A stretch of DNA of 64,000 bases from NCBI RefSeq assembly GCF_009901955.1, contig NZ_WUTS01000001.1, positions 248,001-312,000 on the forward strand, read 5' to 3'. The notes under the pieces are model-generated. The model saw only the letters and a list, made by a program, of their open reading frames with translations. It made no database searches and was not told the origin of the DNA. The DNA is from Halomonas icarae. Its GTDB lineage: Bacteria; Pseudomonadota; Gammaproteobacteria; Pseudomonadales; Halomonadaceae. The position numbers were made by a program, and so were the translations under genes. Shown piece after piece: positions 45,308 through 55,845 of the stretch (within the stretch, counting starts at the first letter, position 1; each line of letters starts with the position of its first letter).

Positions 45308-46888
45308 TTAGTGGCGGAAGTGACGCATGCCGGTAAACACCATGGCGATGCCCGCCTCGTTGGCGGCGTCGATCACCTCCTGGTCACGCATGGATCCGCC
45401 AGGCTGAATCACCGCGGCGATGCCGGCGGCGGCGGCGGCATCGATGCCATCACGGAACGGGAAGAAGGCATCGCTGGCCATCACCGAGCCGGGCACCGAG
45501 AGGCCCTCATCGGCGGCCTTGATGCCGGCGATCTTGGCCGAGTAGACACGGCTCATCTGGCCGGCACCCACGCCGATGGTCTGCCCATCCTTGGCGTAGA
45601 CGATAGCATTGGACTTGACGTACTTGGCCACCTTCCAGGCGAAGGCCAGATCGCGTAGCTCCTGCTCGGTCGGCACACGCTCACTGACCACGGTGAGCTC
45701 ATCGCGTCCCACCATGCCGAGGTCACGATCCTGCACCAGCAGGCCACCGGTGACACGCTTGAAGTCATGGGCATGGCCCCGCTCGCCAGGCCAGCTGGCA
45801 CCCACGTCGAGCAGGCGCACGTTCTGTTTCTCGGCGACGATCCTGGCGGCCTCGTCATCGACTCCGGGGGCGATGATCACCTCGACGAACTGGCGGTCGA
45901 TGATGGCGCGAGCGGTGTCGGCGTCCAGTGGCACGTTGAACGCAATGATGCCGCCGAAGGCGCTGGTGGGGTCGGTGGCGAAGGCCTTGTCATAGGCTTC
46001 CCGCGCGCTGGCGCCTACTGCTACGCCGCAGGGGTTGGCATGCTTGACGATGACGCAGGCGGTATCGGTGAAGGCCTTGACGCACTCGAAGGCGGCATCG
46101 GTATCGGCGACGTTGTTGAAGGAGAGGGCCTTGCCGTTGAGCTGCACGGCGGTAGCCACGCTGGGTTCACTGGCACCGGCCTCGACGTAGAAGGCCGCCT
46201 GCTGGTGCGGGTTCTCGCCGTAGCGCATGGACTGCTTTTTCTCGAACTGCAGGTTGTAGGTGCGCGGGAAGCCATCCTCACCACCCTGCACCCGCTGACC
46301 AAGGTAGTCGGCGATGGCAGCGTCGTAGCCCGCAGTGTGCTCGAAGGCCTTGACGGCCAGGTCGAAGCGAGTGGCTTCCGACACCCTGCCATCCTGGGAA
46401 GCGATCTCGCCCAGCACTCGGGCATAGTCGGCGGCATCGACCACGATGCTGGTGTGGGCATGGTTCTTGGCGCAGGCGCGCACCATGGTGGGGCCACCGA
46501 TATCGATGTTCTCGATGGCGTCCGTGAGGGTGCAGTCGGGCTTGGCGACGGTCTGGGCAAAGGGGTAGAGGTTGACCACCACCATATCGATCGGCGTGAT
46601 GTCATGCTCGGCCATCACCGCGTCGTCCTGACCACGACGGCCGAGGATGCCGCCGTGGATCTTCGGATGCAGGGTCTTGACGCGACCATCCATGATCTCG
46701 GGGAAGCCGGTGTGCTCGGACACCTCAATGACCGCGACTCCGTTCTCCTGGAGCAGGCGGAAGGTACCGCCGGTGGAGAGTAGTTCAACGCCGTGCTCGC
46801 TGAGTCCACGAGCGAACTCGACGATGCCGGTCTTGTCGGAAACGCTGATCAGGGCACGGCGTACCGGGAGGGAGGAGGCTTGGGCCAT
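45308..46888 (-). CDS. purH: Bifunctional AICAR transformylase/IMP cyclohydrolase PurH
   Basis: This 526-residue protein carries out the last two steps of purine synthesis. The N-terminal IMP cyclohydrolase domain has [32 protein letters not shown] and VVVNLYPF; the C-terminal transformylase has [23 protein letters not shown] and [14 protein letters not shown]. It lies 97 bp downstream of fis, as in many gammaproteobacteria. Confidence 0.97.
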   Translation of the reverse strand: MAQASSLPVRRALISVSDKTGIVEFARGLSEHGVELLSTGGTFRLLQENGVAVIEVSEHTGFPEIMDGRVKTLHPKIHGGILGRRGQDDAVMAEHDITPIDMVVVNLYPFAQTVAKPDCTLTDAIENIDIGGPTMVRACAKNHAHTSIVVDAADYARVLGEIASQDGRVSEATRFDLAVKAFEHTAGYDAAIADYLGQRVQGGEDGFPRTYNLQFEKKQSMRYGENPHQQAAFYVEAGASEPSVATAVQLNGKALSFNNVADTDAAFECVKAFTDTACVIVKHANPCGVAVGASAREAYDKAFATDPTSAFGGIIAFNVPLDADTARAIIDRQFVEVIIAPGVDDEAARIVAEKQNVRLLDVGASWPGERGHAHDFKRVTGGLLVQDRDLGMVGRDELTVVSERVPTEQELRDLAFAWKVAKYVKSNAIVYAKDGQTIGVGAGQMSRVYSAKIAGIKAADEGLSVPGSVMASDAFFPFRDGIDAAAAAGIAAVIQPGGSMRDQEVIDAANEAGIAMVFTGMRHFRH

Positions 46889-46985
46889 GGGGTCACTCTC
46901 TTGACGTCTAGGGCGATGGATGGGGATGCGAATGGGATGCTGGCGGCGCGTGAAACGCGCCGAGGAGGGCCAGAGGCTCTCCGCT

Positions 46986-47306
46986 TTATATCAGATCATA
47001 CTGCTTCAGCTTCTTGCGGAGGGTGCCGCGATTGAGGCCGAGCATTTCGGCGGCGCGGGTCTGGTTGCCTTGGGTATGTTCGAGCACCGAGGCGAGCAGC
47101 GGAGCCTCGACCTCGGCCATCACCATGGCATGGAGCCCGGTCACCTCGCCGCCATCCAGATGAGCGAAATAGCGGCGCATGGAGAGCTCTACCGCTTCAC
47201 GCAGCGGTGGCTGCCCGTCTGTCGGCGCGGACAGCTCGGTGCTGGCATCATTCGGCGAGCGACCTGTTGCAATCTGTGGGTCGGAGGGAAGGGCTTGACT
47301 GGTCAT
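46986..47306 (-). CDS. fis: DNA-binding protein Fis
   Basis: The 106-residue nucleoid protein ends with the canonical helix-turn-helix [33 protein letters not shown]. The N-terminal 30 residues are variable. Its start overlaps the dusB stop by four bases, reproducing the dusB-fis operon of enterobacteria. Confidence 0.96.
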   Translation of the reverse strand: MTSQALPSDPQIATGRSPNDASTELSAPTDGQPPLREAVELSMRRYFAHLDGGEVTGLHAMVMAEVEAPLLASVLEHTQGNQTRAAEMLGLNRGTLRKKLKQYDLI

Positions 47307-48364
47307 GCGGCTCGTATTCCTTTCGCGGTCGCGCCCTGCTCGTCCGGCGCAGTGGCAGGCGAGGGGGCATGACCAAAGAGGTCGTCGATAAAACGATACT
47401 GGTCGGCACGGCTTTCGAGACGGTTGAAGTGTCCCTTCAGCTCACGCCGCTGCGCCTCGGTGAGTCGAGCATCGCCGGCCAGGTACCAGCCAACGTGCTT
47501 GCGCGCGATGCGCACCCCCATGGTGTCACCATAGAAGTCATGTAGTGCGACCAGATGGTGGCGGAGCACACTCGCACGTTCGCCATCACTGGGGGGAGGG
47601 AGGCAGTCACCGTGACGCAAGTAGTGGTTGATTTCACGGAAGATCCAAGGGTTGCCCTGGGCGCCTCGGCCGATCATCACCGCATCAGCGCCAGTATAGT
47701 CGAGGACGGCGGCGGCCTTCTCGGGAGAGTCGATATCGCCATTGGCGAAAACCGGGATCTTCACCTCCGCCTTGATGGCGGCAATGGTGTCATACTCGGC
47801 ATAACCAGCGTAGCGCTGCTGACGATGGCGGCCGTGCACCGCCAGTGCCTGGATGCCGGTCTCTTCGGCCAGACGCGCTATCCGTAGGCCATTATTGCTT
47901 TCGGCGCACCAGCCGGTACGGATCTTCAGCGTGACCGGTATATCCACCGCTGCTACCACCGCCGTCAGGATCTCGGCCACCAGCGCCTCGTCGCGGAGCA
48001 GGGCAGAGCCGGCGGCCTTGTTGCAGACCTTCTTGGCCGGGCACCCCATGTTGATATCGATGATCTCGGCGCCCTGGTCAGCATTGAAGCGAGCCGCCTC
48101 GGCCAGCATGGCGGCATCGCCGCCGGCGATCTGCACGCTGCGTGGGCCCGGCTCGCCCCGATGGTCCATGCGTAGCCTTGATTTGCGGGTGTGCCACAGG
48201 CTCGGGTCGGAGGTCACCATCTCGCCCACCACCATGCCGGCGCCCAGCTGCCGACACAGCTGTCGGAACGGGCGATCGGTGACGCCGGCCATCGGTGCCA
48301 GGATGGTCCGGTTCGGCAGCGTATGGTGGGCGATGCGGGGCAGTGACTGGCTAGCGTCGAACAT
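47303..48364 (-). CDS. dusB: tRNA-dihydrouridine synthase DusB
   Basis: This 353-residue flavoenzyme reduces uridine in tRNA D-loops. LAPMAGVTDRPFRQLCR, INMGCPAKKVCNKAAGSALL with the catalytic cysteine, LKIRTGW, VHGRHRQQRYAG and IPVFANGDIDSPEKA are family marks. ATG 48364 is used; a start at 48394 (MPPLPPS) is also possible, and neither has a strong ribosome binding site. Confidence 0.95.
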   Translation of the reverse strand: MFDASQSLPRIAHHTLPNRTILAPMAGVTDRPFRQLCRQLGAGMVVGEMVTSDPSLWHTRKSRLRMDHRGEPGPRSVQIAGGDAAMLAEAARFNADQGAEIIDINMGCPAKKVCNKAAGSALLRDEALVAEILTAVVAAVDIPVTLKIRTGWCAESNNGLRIARLAEETGIQALAVHGRHRQQRYAGYAEYDTIAAIKAEVKIPVFANGDIDSPEKAAAVLDYTGADAVMIGRGAQGNPWIFREINHYLRHGDCLPPPSDGERASVLRHHLVALHDFYGDTMGVRIARKHVGWYLAGDARLTEAQRRELKGHFNRLESRADQYRFIDDLFGHAPSPATAPDEQGATAKGIRAA

Positions 48365-48442
48365 GGCTCGGAACGATGGCGGCAAGGGGGGCATATCATA
48401 CGCCCCGCGTCGAGTAGGGTGAAGTGGTGTTGTCGGGCCAGG

Positions 48443-49357
48443 CTAGCTCGGTCGACGCCCGGTGAGACGAACCCACCCTTCGCGAGTGACCGGCTCATCC
48501 ATCCGCAGCCCCTGCTCGCGATAGGCCTGAAGCACCTGTTCGGCCTGGCCCTCGAGGATGCCGGAGAGCGCCAGGCGCCCCCCGGGAGCAACATGGCTGG
48601 CGATCATAGGCGCCATCTCGACCAGTGGCCCGGCGAGGATATTGGCCACCACCACGGGGAATGTCTCCGCGCCGTCGAGCTGCTCGGGGTAGCAGAGCCG
48701 CAGGGCCTGTTCCTGTACCCCGTTACGCTCGGCATTGTCGCGACTCGCCGTCAACGCCTGGGGATCGATGTCGGTCGCCACCGCCTGCCTGGCGCCCAGC
48801 TTGAGGGCGGCGATGGCCAGGATACCCGAACCGGTGCCGATATCGAGTACCGTCTGGCCCTCGAGGGCCTCGCAGATGGCGAGAGCGTCGAACCAGGCCA
48901 GGCAGAGGGCGGTAGTGGGATGTGTGCCGGTACCAAAGGCGAGGCCCGGATCGAGATGCAGGTTGACCGCGCCGGGTTCGGGTGGCGTGTGCCAGCTGGG
49001 TACGATCCAAAGGCGTTCACCCATCTGCAGCGGCACGAAGTCCTCCATCCATTCGCGCTCCCAGTCCCGGTCGGCGACCAGCTCCACCTCGATCTCGGGG
49101 CAGGGCTCTTCGGGTTGGGCGACGGCCCAGGCGTGTTGCACCCGCTCGAGCATGGCGTCAACGCCTTCGAGGTCGTCGTACAGTCCGGTGAGCACCGTTT
49201 CGTGCCACAGCGGCGTGCTGCCGCGCTCGGGCTCGAAGACTGGATCGTCGTGGGCGTCCTGCAGGGTAATGGCAGTAGCCCCCTCGGCGAGCAGCAGCTC
49301 CTCGAGGGTCTCGGCCTGTTCCGGGGCGACATGGGCCTTGAGTTGCAGCCAGGGCAT
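48443..49357 (-). CDS. prmA: Ribosomal protein L11 methyltransferase PrmA
   Basis: The 304-residue SAM methyltransferase has an N-terminal substrate domain (MPWLQLKAHVAPEQAETLEE) and a Rossmann domain with LDPGLAFGTGTHPTTALCL, VLDIGTGSGILAIAALKLGA and VVANILAGPLVEMAP. ATG 49357 follows GGAGATACC. It is in the usual place between accC and dusB. Confidence 0.96.
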   Translation of the reverse strand: MPWLQLKAHVAPEQAETLEELLLAEGATAITLQDAHDDPVFEPERGSTPLWHETVLTGLYDDLEGVDAMLERVQHAWAVAQPEEPCPEIEVELVADRDWEREWMEDFVPLQMGERLWIVPSWHTPPEPGAVNLHLDPGLAFGTGTHPTTALCLAWFDALAICEALEGQTVLDIGTGSGILAIAALKLGARQAVATDIDPQALTASRDNAERNGVQEQALRLCYPEQLDGAETFPVVVANILAGPLVEMAPMIASHVAPGGRLALSGILEGQAEQVLQAYREQGLRMDEPVTREGWVRLTGRRPS

Positions 49358-49431
49358 GGTATCTCCGATAAGCGGGGGGAAGCGCAAGCGGGGCGGCCGA
49401 GGCCGCCCCGCTAATACCGAAGCCGGGAAGG

Positions 49432-50775
49432 TTAGAGGCCCAGCTTCTTCTCCAGATAGTGGATATTGACGCCACCCTGTCGGAAGTCGCCATCGCGCAC
49501 CAGATCCTTGTGAAGGTCGGTGTTGGTCTTGATGCCTTCCACCAGCAACTCGTCCAGGGCGACTCGCATGCGGGTCAGTGCGGTTTCACGGTCGCTGCCC
49601 CAGGTGATCAGCTTGCCGATCAAGGAGTCGTAGTGGGGCGGCACCGTGTAGCCGGTATAGAGATGGGAGTCCATGCGCACCCCGATGCCGCCCGGGGGGT
49701 GAAAGAGCGTCACCTTGCCGGGGGAGGGGATGAAGGTGCGCGGATCCTCGGCGCAGATGCGACACTCGAAGGCGTGGCCGTTGAGGGTGACATCCTCCTG
49801 CCGGATGGAGAGCGGCAGACCGGAGGCGATGCGCAGCTGCTCCCGGATGATATCCACACCGGTGACCATCTCGGTGACCGGATGCTCCACCTGCACGCGG
49901 GTATTCATCTCGATAAAGAAGAACTGGCCATCTTCGTAGAGAAACTCGAAGGTCCCGGCGCCGCGATAACCGATGGTGATGCATGCCTGGCGACACGCCT
50001 CGAGTACATCGGCGCGGGCCTTGGGGTCGAGCTTGGGGGCGGGAGCCTCCTCGATCACCTTCTGATGACGACGCTGCAGCGAGCAGTCGCGGTCATAGAG
50101 GTGGATGGCGTTGCCCTGACCGTCGGCCAGCACCTGCACCTCCACGTGACGTGGATTCTGCAGGAACTTCTCCATATAGACGGTGCCGTCACCGAAGGCC
50201 GAATGCGCCTCGGTGCGGGTCACGTTGACCGCCGAAAGCAGGTGGGCCTCGGTGTGCACCACGCGCATGCCGCGACCGCCGCCGCCGGCCGCGGCCTTGA
50301 TGATCACCGGGTAGCCGATGCGGCGTGCGGTGGCCAGAATCTGGGCCTCGTCATCCTCGGGCAGCGGGCCATCGGATCCGGGCACGGTAGGAACGCCAGC
50401 CTTCTTCATCGATTCGATGGCACTGACCTTGTCGCCCATCAGGCGAATGGTCTCGGCCCTGGGCCCGATGAAGGTAAAACCGGAGCGTTCCACCTGTTCG
50501 GCGAAGTTGGCATTCTCGGCGAGAAAACCGTAACCGGGATGGATGGCACTGCTGTCGGTAACCTCGGCGGCACTGATCAGTGCCGGAATGTTGAGATAGG
50601 ACTGGGCCGAGGAGGCCGGCCCTATGCACACGACCTCGTCGGCGAGGCGCACATGCATCAGCTCACGGTCGGCCTTGGAGTGGACCGCCACCGTTCTGAT
50701 ACCCAGCTCCTTGCAGGCACGCAGGATGCGCAGGGCAATCTCGCCGCGGTTGGCTATAAGAACCTTGTCCAGCAT
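49432..50775 (-). CDS. accC: Biotin carboxylase AccC
   Basis: This 447-residue subunit of acetyl-CoA carboxylase carboxylates the biotin on Acc[18 protein letters not shown], the ATP-grasp loop [30 protein letters not shown] and the ECRICAEDP segment are intact. It is 60 bp downstream of accB. The window thus holds both biotin synthesis and a major biotin-using enzyme. Confidence 0.97.
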   Translation of the reverse strand: MLDKVLIANRGEIALRILRACKELGIRTVAVHSKADRELMHVRLADEVVCIGPASSAQSYLNIPALISAAEVTDSSAIHPGYGFLAENANFAEQVERSGFTFIGPRAETIRLMGDKVSAIESMKKAGVPTVPGSDGPLPEDDEAQILATARRIGYPVIIKAAAGGGGRGMRVVHTEAHLLSAVNVTRTEAHSAFGDGTVYMEKFLQNPRHVEVQVLADGQGNAIHLYDRDCSLQRRHQKVIEEAPAPKLDPKARADVLEACRQACITIGYRGAGTFEFLYEDGQFFFIEMNTRVQVEHPVTEMVTGVDIIREQLRIASGLPLSIRQEDVTLNGHAFECRICAEDPRTFIPSPGKVTLFHPPGGIGVRMDSHLYTGYTVPPHYDSLIGKLITWGSDRETALTRMRVALDELLVEGIKTNTDLHKDLVRDGDFRQGGVNIHYLEKKLGL

Positions 50776-50835
50776 GATGGGTCCGCCAGTATCGAGTGAA
50801 TGACCAGTATCGGATAATTGAAGAGAGGGCGACGC

Positions 50836-51303
50836 TTAGGCGATCACGACCAGGGGCTGATCGTATTCTACCGGCTCGCCATCCTCGACCAGAATGGCCT
50901 CGACCACGCCGTCGCGCTCGGCCTCGATCTGGTTCATCATCTTCATGGCCTCAACGATGCACACCGTCTCGCCCTTCTTGACCTGGGAGCCCACTTCAAC
51001 GAACGCCTTGGCGCCCGGAGCCGGTGAGCGGTAGAAGGTGCCTACCATGGGTGAGGTGATGGCCTGGCCCTGGAAGCTGGGGCCCTCGGCGGCGGCAGGC
51101 TCGGCACTCTCGATGGGTGCCGGTGCGGCGGCGGGAGCCGGGTATGCCGCAGGGGCATAGGCCTCAGGCATGCTTGGCTGCCAGCTCACGCCATTGGGGT
51201 GACGGCTGATGCGGACCGACTCCTCGCCCTCCTGGATCTCGATTTCGCTGATGTTCGACTCTTCCAGCAGCTCGATCAGCTTCTTGACCTTGCGGATATC
51301 CAT
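50836..51303 (-). CDS. accB: Biotin carboxyl carrier protein AccB
   Basis: The 155-residue carrier has an N-terminal helix ([19 protein letters not shown]), an alanine/proline linker (about 47-75) and the biotinyl domain with Lys121 in [13 protein letters not shown] and the thumb segment [12 protein letters not shown] 51303 is the conventional start. Confidence 0.97.
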   Translation of the reverse strand: MDIRKVKKLIELLEESNISEIEIQEGEESVRISRHPNGVSWQPSMPEAYAPAAYPAPAAAPAPIESAEPAAAEGPSFQGQAITSPMVGTFYRSPAPGAKAFVEVGSQVKKGETVCIVEAMKMMNQIEAERDGVVEAILVEDGEPVEYDQPLVVIA

Positions 51304-51531
51304 GACGTTCGTCCCGATCGGTTGGGTGCGGTGAATGGTCGTTGGCCCGGCGCTGTCAACCCGGGCCAAGTTTCATTAGATCGCGGCAAGATGGCGACTC
51401 TTCCGCCTCTAAGGACCATGAAAAGGGGGTAGCGGCGGAGTTTGCCGAAAAACCTGTGCGATGTCCAGCATCGCTGAAAACGCTGTTCGAACAACTGTTT
51501 GAGGGCGTCTTCCTGACAGGATTGTCCGGGC

Positions 51532-53412
51532 TTAGGCGTCACTACCCTTATCGATCCAGTCGCGCACACTATTCAGGTGGCCGGCGAGCTCCCTGGCATT
51601 CGGAGCGCCTAGTATGCGTGCCTCGCGGATCTCCTCGCCTGCACGGAAGAATAGCAGGCTCGGCGGGCCAAAGAGCTCGAATCGCTCAAGAAGTTCGCGG
51701 CTGGTGGCATCGCTGTCGGTGACATCGACGTTGATGCGCGCGAAGTCCGCGAGCGGCTCCGCGACCCGTGGGTCCGGGTAGACCCGGCGTTCGAGCTGTT
51801 TGCAGGAGATGCACCAGTCGGCCGTGAAGTGGACGAAGGCGGCCTGATCATTCGGCACGGCGGCGAGCGCCTGGTGCAGCTGATCGAGCCTGTCCACCGT
51901 GATGATCTCTTGTGGCGCGGAGGTGTCGGCGAGGGGTGACGAGTTCGCTCCGCCAGTCAGTGGCGCCAGGGGGCGCAGTGGATCGCTGGCGCCACTGGCC
52001 GCACCGAGAACCAGCGCCATGGCCCAGGCGAGCAGCAGCAGCCCTAGCGCTTGACGCGCGCGTGCCCATCCCTGAGGGAGGTTGGTGGAAATAGCGCCCA
52101 GCGCCACCGCGGTGCCAACCGCCAGGCCGGCCCACAGCAGTAGCACCAGTGTCGCCGGCAGCAGGCGTTCGACCAGCCAGATTGCCACGCCCAGCAGCAG
52201 AATACCGAAGGCAATCTTCACACCATTCATCCAGGCCCCGCTGCGCGGCAGCAGGGTGGTGCCAAAGGTGCCGACCAGCAGCAGAGGGACCCCCATGCCC
52301 AGTCCCAGGGCGAGCAGGGCGGCTCCGCCCAACAGCGCATCGCCGGTGGTGGAGATGAAGACCAGCGCGCCTGCCAGCGGCGCCGAGACACAAGGGGAGA
52401 CCACCAGCACCGATAGCGCCCCGGCCAGTGCCAGGCCGGCGGGGCCGCTCCGCTGGGCGCGGGCCTGCCAGCCATCGATACGCTGGGTCAGTCTGGGCGA
52501 GAGACGCAGGTCGAAGGCGCCGAGCATGGCCAGGGCGAAGAGGATAAAGAGAATGGCAAAGGTGATCAGCACCGGTGCCGACTGTAGCCGAGCCTGAAGA
52601 TTGAGTCCGGCGCCGAACAGTCCCATCAGTACCCCGACCAGCGCGTAGGTGAAGGCCATGCCTGCCACATAGCTGGCGGACAGGGCGAAGGCGCGAGGCC
52701 GGCTCGGGTTCTGGCCGACGATGATGGAGGAGAGGATCGGCACCATGGGCAGTACACAGGGCGTGAAGGTGAGCCCCAGGCCGGCCAGGAAGAACAGCGC
52801 CAGGGCCAGCGGCAGGCTGGCCTCACTCATCAGCGCCTGAAAGCGGCCATCCTCGCTCTGCGGGGCAGCGGGTAGTGTGGAGCTGGCCGAGCTGGTGTCA
52901 TCGGCCAAGCTGGTGTTGATGACAGAAGTGTTGTCATTCGTGGCCTGCCAGCCGGCAAAGATTGCCGGTGCCTGTTGTTCGGCGGCATCCAGATCGACAT
53001 GCTCGGGGGGGTAGCAGAGTCCGGCATCGGCACAGCCCTGGAAGGTTACCGTGACCGGTATCACGCCGCTGGCCTCTTCCTCGAAGGGAACCTCGAAGAC
53101 CAGGGTGTCGCGGAACACATAGGCGTCGCCGAGGAACTCGTCGCTGGTGAAGGTGCCTTCGGGGATCTCGGGATCACCCAGTGCTGCCGCATCGCTCTCT
53201 ACCGCGAACTGATGGCGATAGAGATAGTGACCCTCAGCAGCTTCCATGCCGATATAGAGAGTCTCGCCATCATGCCAGGCGCTGGGTTGAAAGGCCTCCA
53301 GGACCGGCAGAAACTCCGAGTCATCGTTGGAGAACCACTGTGCCTGAGCGACGGTCGGTAGCAGCAACAGCAGTAGCAGGGCGTTCAGGGCGTGGCGTTG
53401 AATGCGGATCAC
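51532..53412 (-). CDS. dsbD: Thiol:disulfide interchange protein DsbD
   Basis: This 626-residue inner-membrane protein carries electrons to the periplasm. It has a signal peptide (to about residue 24, VAQA), an N-terminal periplasmic domain with the CADAGLCYPPEH redox pair, an eight-helix core with TFTPCVLPMVPILSS and VVSPCVSAPLAGA, and a C-terminal thioredoxin domain with DWCISCKQLE. All six cysteines are in place. The aroQ gene usually found between dsbD and accB is absent; that 228-bp gap is empty. Confidence 0.96.
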   Translation of the reverse strand: MIRIQRHALNALLLLLLLPTVAQAQWFSNDDSEFLPVLEAFQPSAWHDGETLYIGMEAAEGHYLYRHQFAVESDAAALGDPEIPEGTFTSDEFLGDAYVFRDTLVFEVPFEEEASGVIPVTVTFQGCADAGLCYPPEHVDLDAAEQQAPAIFAGWQATNDNTSVINTSLADDTSSASSTLPAAPQSEDGRFQALMSEASLPLALALFFLAGLGLTFTPCVLPMVPILSSIIVGQNPSRPRAFALSASYVAGMAFTYALVGVLMGLFGAGLNLQARLQSAPVLITFAILFILFALAMLGAFDLRLSPRLTQRIDGWQARAQRSGPAGLALAGALSVLVVSPCVSAPLAGALVFISTTGDALLGGAALLALGLGMGVPLLLVGTFGTTLLPRSGAWMNGVKIAFGILLLGVAIWLVERLLPATLVLLLWAGLAVGTAVALGAISTNLPQGWARARQALGLLLLAWAMALVLGAASGASDPLRPLAPLTGGANSSPLADTSAPQEIITVDRLDQLHQALAAVPNDQAAFVHFTADWCISCKQLERRVYPDPRVAEPLADFARINVDVTDSDATSRELLERFELFGPPSLLFFRAGEEIREARILGAPNARELAGHLNSVRDWIDKGSDA

Positions 53413-53654
53413 GAAAGTCCTGTCCTTGGTTGATAGTGTGGCTGGCGTTCAGACCTCACCTGCCGCACGGGGTTCCGGTGCACCCCCGGGGCAGGGGTAA
53501 CTCCATCAGGACGCGTTCGCATCAGGAACCTGGTGAGCAGACAGGGGTTAGCTGACCGCGGGTGCTGGTCGGATGCTAGGATAACCCAAGGGGAGGGGGT
53601 GTCTTCAGTGAGAGGCGTGGCGAGAGGTGTGCCACGTTGTCGCACATCCCGATG

Positions 53655-53700
53655 TTTCGTATGGGCATGCTCTTATATTTCGTATAGGCATGCTCTTATG
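53655..53700. repeat. Two 23-bp tandem repeats upstream of the DUF2333-like gene
   Basis: TTTCGTATGGGCATGCTCTTATA (split here as TTTCGTATGGGCATG plus CTCTTATA) is repeated with two changes (53655-53677, 53678-53700), and a third unit begins. They lie in the presumed promoter region within a 313-bp gap that otherwise shows nothing. Confidence 0.85.
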
Positions 53701-53725
53701 CTTCGTAAAGGAAAGGAACCTGCAC

Positions 53726-54952
53726 ATGGCTTGGATGGGCAACCGCGACGCCAAGCGTCGCAAGAAGATGGCAGCGTTGGAGCGACCCGACTACGGCTGG
53801 ATCTGGAAGCCGCTGCTGGCACTGCTGGTGCTCTATCTGGTGGTGACGCTGGTGCTCGGGGTCTGGTGGAGTCGCACGCCGGCCCCCCATAGCGTCGAGC
53901 GGGTGCCCATGGAGCGTCGTGGCGATGCCGGCAGCGAGCCCGCCGCCAGAGGAGCGGTGACGGTGGCTACCCTGGCTTCCATCGTCGAGACGCTTTATGC
54001 CAAGCCTGGCGGCTACTTGCGTAACGACCGACTGCCGCCCGGTCTGTGGCTGGACAACATGCCGAGCTGGGAGCAGGGCGTATTGCAGCAGTCGAAGGAT
54101 CTGGCGCGGGCGCTGCCCTCGATGGACCCAACCGAGGTCGAGTTGCTGGAGGAGGCGGTTCGTGGCCTGGCCGGTGACGGTCTCGACTGGTATCGGCCCG
54201 CCACCGAGGACCGCCTGATGTCGGCGGTGACCGCCCTGGACAGCCAGCTGATGGCGTTGAGCGGCATGGAGGCCGAAGGCTTCGTGCCCGGAGCGGGGCT
54301 ACGTCGCTGGCTGGCCGATGTTCGGGTAAGTCTCGACGACCTGTCGTTGCGTCTGGCTTCGGGTGCCGAGGGGCATGAGCTGCTGCAGGAGCTCGCCATC
54401 GACAACGAGGCGCTTCCCGAGGGCACCCCCTGGTATCGAGTCGACAACGTCTTCTTCGAGGCACGCGGCGCCGGCTGGGCGCTGGTGCAGATGCTGGAGG
54501 GGGTGCAGCGTGATCAGGCCGATGTGCTGGAGGCGGCCGAGGTGGTCGAGCTGTGGGAGCGTCTGCGGGCGGAACTCGCCATGACCCAGCGTCGCCTGTG
54601 GAGCCCCGTGGTGATGAGTGGCCGGGGTTTTGGTCCCTTCGCCAATCATACGCTGGTGATGGCACATCACATCAGCCGGGCCCGCGATCTGGTCGAGTCG
54701 ATCATCACTCGGCTTGCCGAGAGTGCCGAGCAGGTGGTGGTCGGAGAGGAAGTCCAGCCAACACCCGCCAGCGAACCTGACGTACTCGATGTGGCGCCCA
54801 ACGCCCAGCCTGATCAGGAAGCTACCGACCATCAGGAAGTCGAGCAGGAGACTGAGCAGAAGGCCGAGCAGGGGGCCGAGTCGGATCAGGCGCCCAGTCT
54901 GGATGACCAGGTGGAGCCGGTAGCGCAAGAGGATCAAGCTGCCGAGCAGTGA
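53726..54952 (+). CDS. DUF2333-like inner-membrane anchored protein
   Basis: This 408-residue protein has one membrane helix near the start (about 30-50, LLALLVLYLVVTLVLGVWW), a helical periplasmic domain with YLRNDRLPPGLWLDNMPSWE and DNEALPEGTPWYRVDNVFFEARG, and an acidic Gln/Glu-rich disordered tail (about 345-408). The middle segment matches DUF2333 proteins of pseudomonads and relatives, which have no assigned function. ATG 53726 has AAGGAACC upstream. A bidirectional terminator separates it from ppa. Confidence 0.82.
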   Translation: MAWMGNRDAKRRKKMAALERPDYGWIWKPLLALLVLYLVVTLVLGVWWSRTPAPHSVERVPMERRGDAGSEPAARGAVTVATLASIVETLYAKPGGYLRNDRLPPGLWLDNMPSWEQGVLQQSKDLARALPSMDPTEVELLEEAVRGLAGDGLDWYRPATEDRLMSAVTALDSQLMALSGMEAEGFVPGAGLRRWLADVRVSLDDLSLRLASGAEGHELLQELAIDNEALPEGTPWYRVDNVFFEARGAGWALVQMLEGVQRDQADVLEAAEVVELWERLRAELAMTQRRLWSPVVMSGRGFGPFANHTLVMAHHISRARDLVESIITRLAESAEQVVVGEEVQPTPASEPDVLDVAPNAQPDQEATDHQEVEQETEQKAEQGAESDQAPSLDDQVEPVAQEDQAAEQ

Positions 54953-54992
54953 ACTGGCTTCCTTGGCTGGGTTTTCAATGCCCATAAACCAC

Positions 54993-55024
54993 AGCGGGCC
55001 GCCTCAAGGGGCGGCCCGCTGCGT
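54993..55024. terminator. Bidirectional terminator between DUF2333-like gene and ppa
   Basis: AGCGGGCCGCC and GGCGGCCCGCT pair perfectly around six bases, then GCGTTT. Confidence 0.8.
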
Positions 55025-55083
55025 TTATGCTCGACGCTCACGACCCGGAGCGCAGAGTGTCGGTGTCCTGAGTGGTTTCTCAA

Positions 55084-55614
55084 TCAGGCCTTGTGATAGG
55101 CGTCGGAAGCCTTCTCGATGGCCTTGCGCGCCGCCTCGGCACCTTCCCAGGACTCCACCTTGACCCACTTGCCCTTCTCGAGATCCTTGTAGTTCTCGAA
55201 GAAGTGGGCGATCTGCTGGCGCAGGAGTTCAGGCAGGTCGGTCACTTCCTGAACGTCGTCATAGAGGCTGGACAGCTTTTGATGGGGCACGCATACCAGC
55301 TTGGCATCTTCGCCCGCTTCATCGGTCATGTTGAGGATGCCCACCGGGCGGGCGCGGATGATGCTGCCGGGCTGTACCGGGCAGGGGGTAACCACCAGGG
55401 CGTCCAGGGCGTCACCGTCGTCGGCCAGGGTGTGCGGGATGAAGCCGTAGTTGGCCGGGTAGAACATCGGCGTGGCCATGAAGCGGTCTACCAGCAGGGC
55501 ACCCATGTCCTTGTCGATCTCATACTTGACCGGCGAGTGGTTGGCCGGAATCTCGATCGCTACATAAATGTCGTTCGGGAGTTCCTTGCCGGCGGGGATA
55601 TTATCGAAGTTCAT
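55084..55614 (-). CDS. ppa: Inorganic pyrophosphatase Ppa
   Basis: The 176-residue family I pyrophosphatase has [39 protein letters not shown] (metal aspartates) and [17 protein letters not shown] 55614 after AAGGAAG gives the standard length. A pyrophosphate-type phosphofructokinase gene lies 2 kb away on the same strand, so two consumers of pyrophosphate are close together. Confidence 0.97.
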   Translation of the reverse strand: MNFDNIPAGKELPNDIYVAIEIPANHSPVKYEIDKDMGALLVDRFMATPMFYPANYGFIPHTLADDGDALDALVVTPCPVQPGSIIRARPVGILNMTDEAGEDAKLVCVPHQKLSSLYDDVQEVTDLPELLRQQIAHFFENYKDLEKGKWVKVESWEGAEAARKAIEKASDAYHKA

Positions 55615-55845
55615 CGTCGCTTCCTTGGGTAGGTAGAAGAAGGGGGTGGCAGAAGGTCCTGGCGCGTCGTCTGGAAGAAAAATCCGCGAAATTATACGGG
55701 CCAGCCTGACTGAATACCAATTCGACATAGGTGCCGGCGCGATTTTCGGTGCTGGCAAGATGCCACTATGGTCATGCTGTTGCACCCGTGCAGGTCTGCG
55801 GCGTGTATGATGGCCGCGCATGATTCATCGGGTAAGGAGAGGCGA

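Noticed and set aside
49459..50799. 446-codon plus-strand frame opposite accC
   Set aside because: It is an antisense shadow of accC; composition is unlike real proteins of the window.
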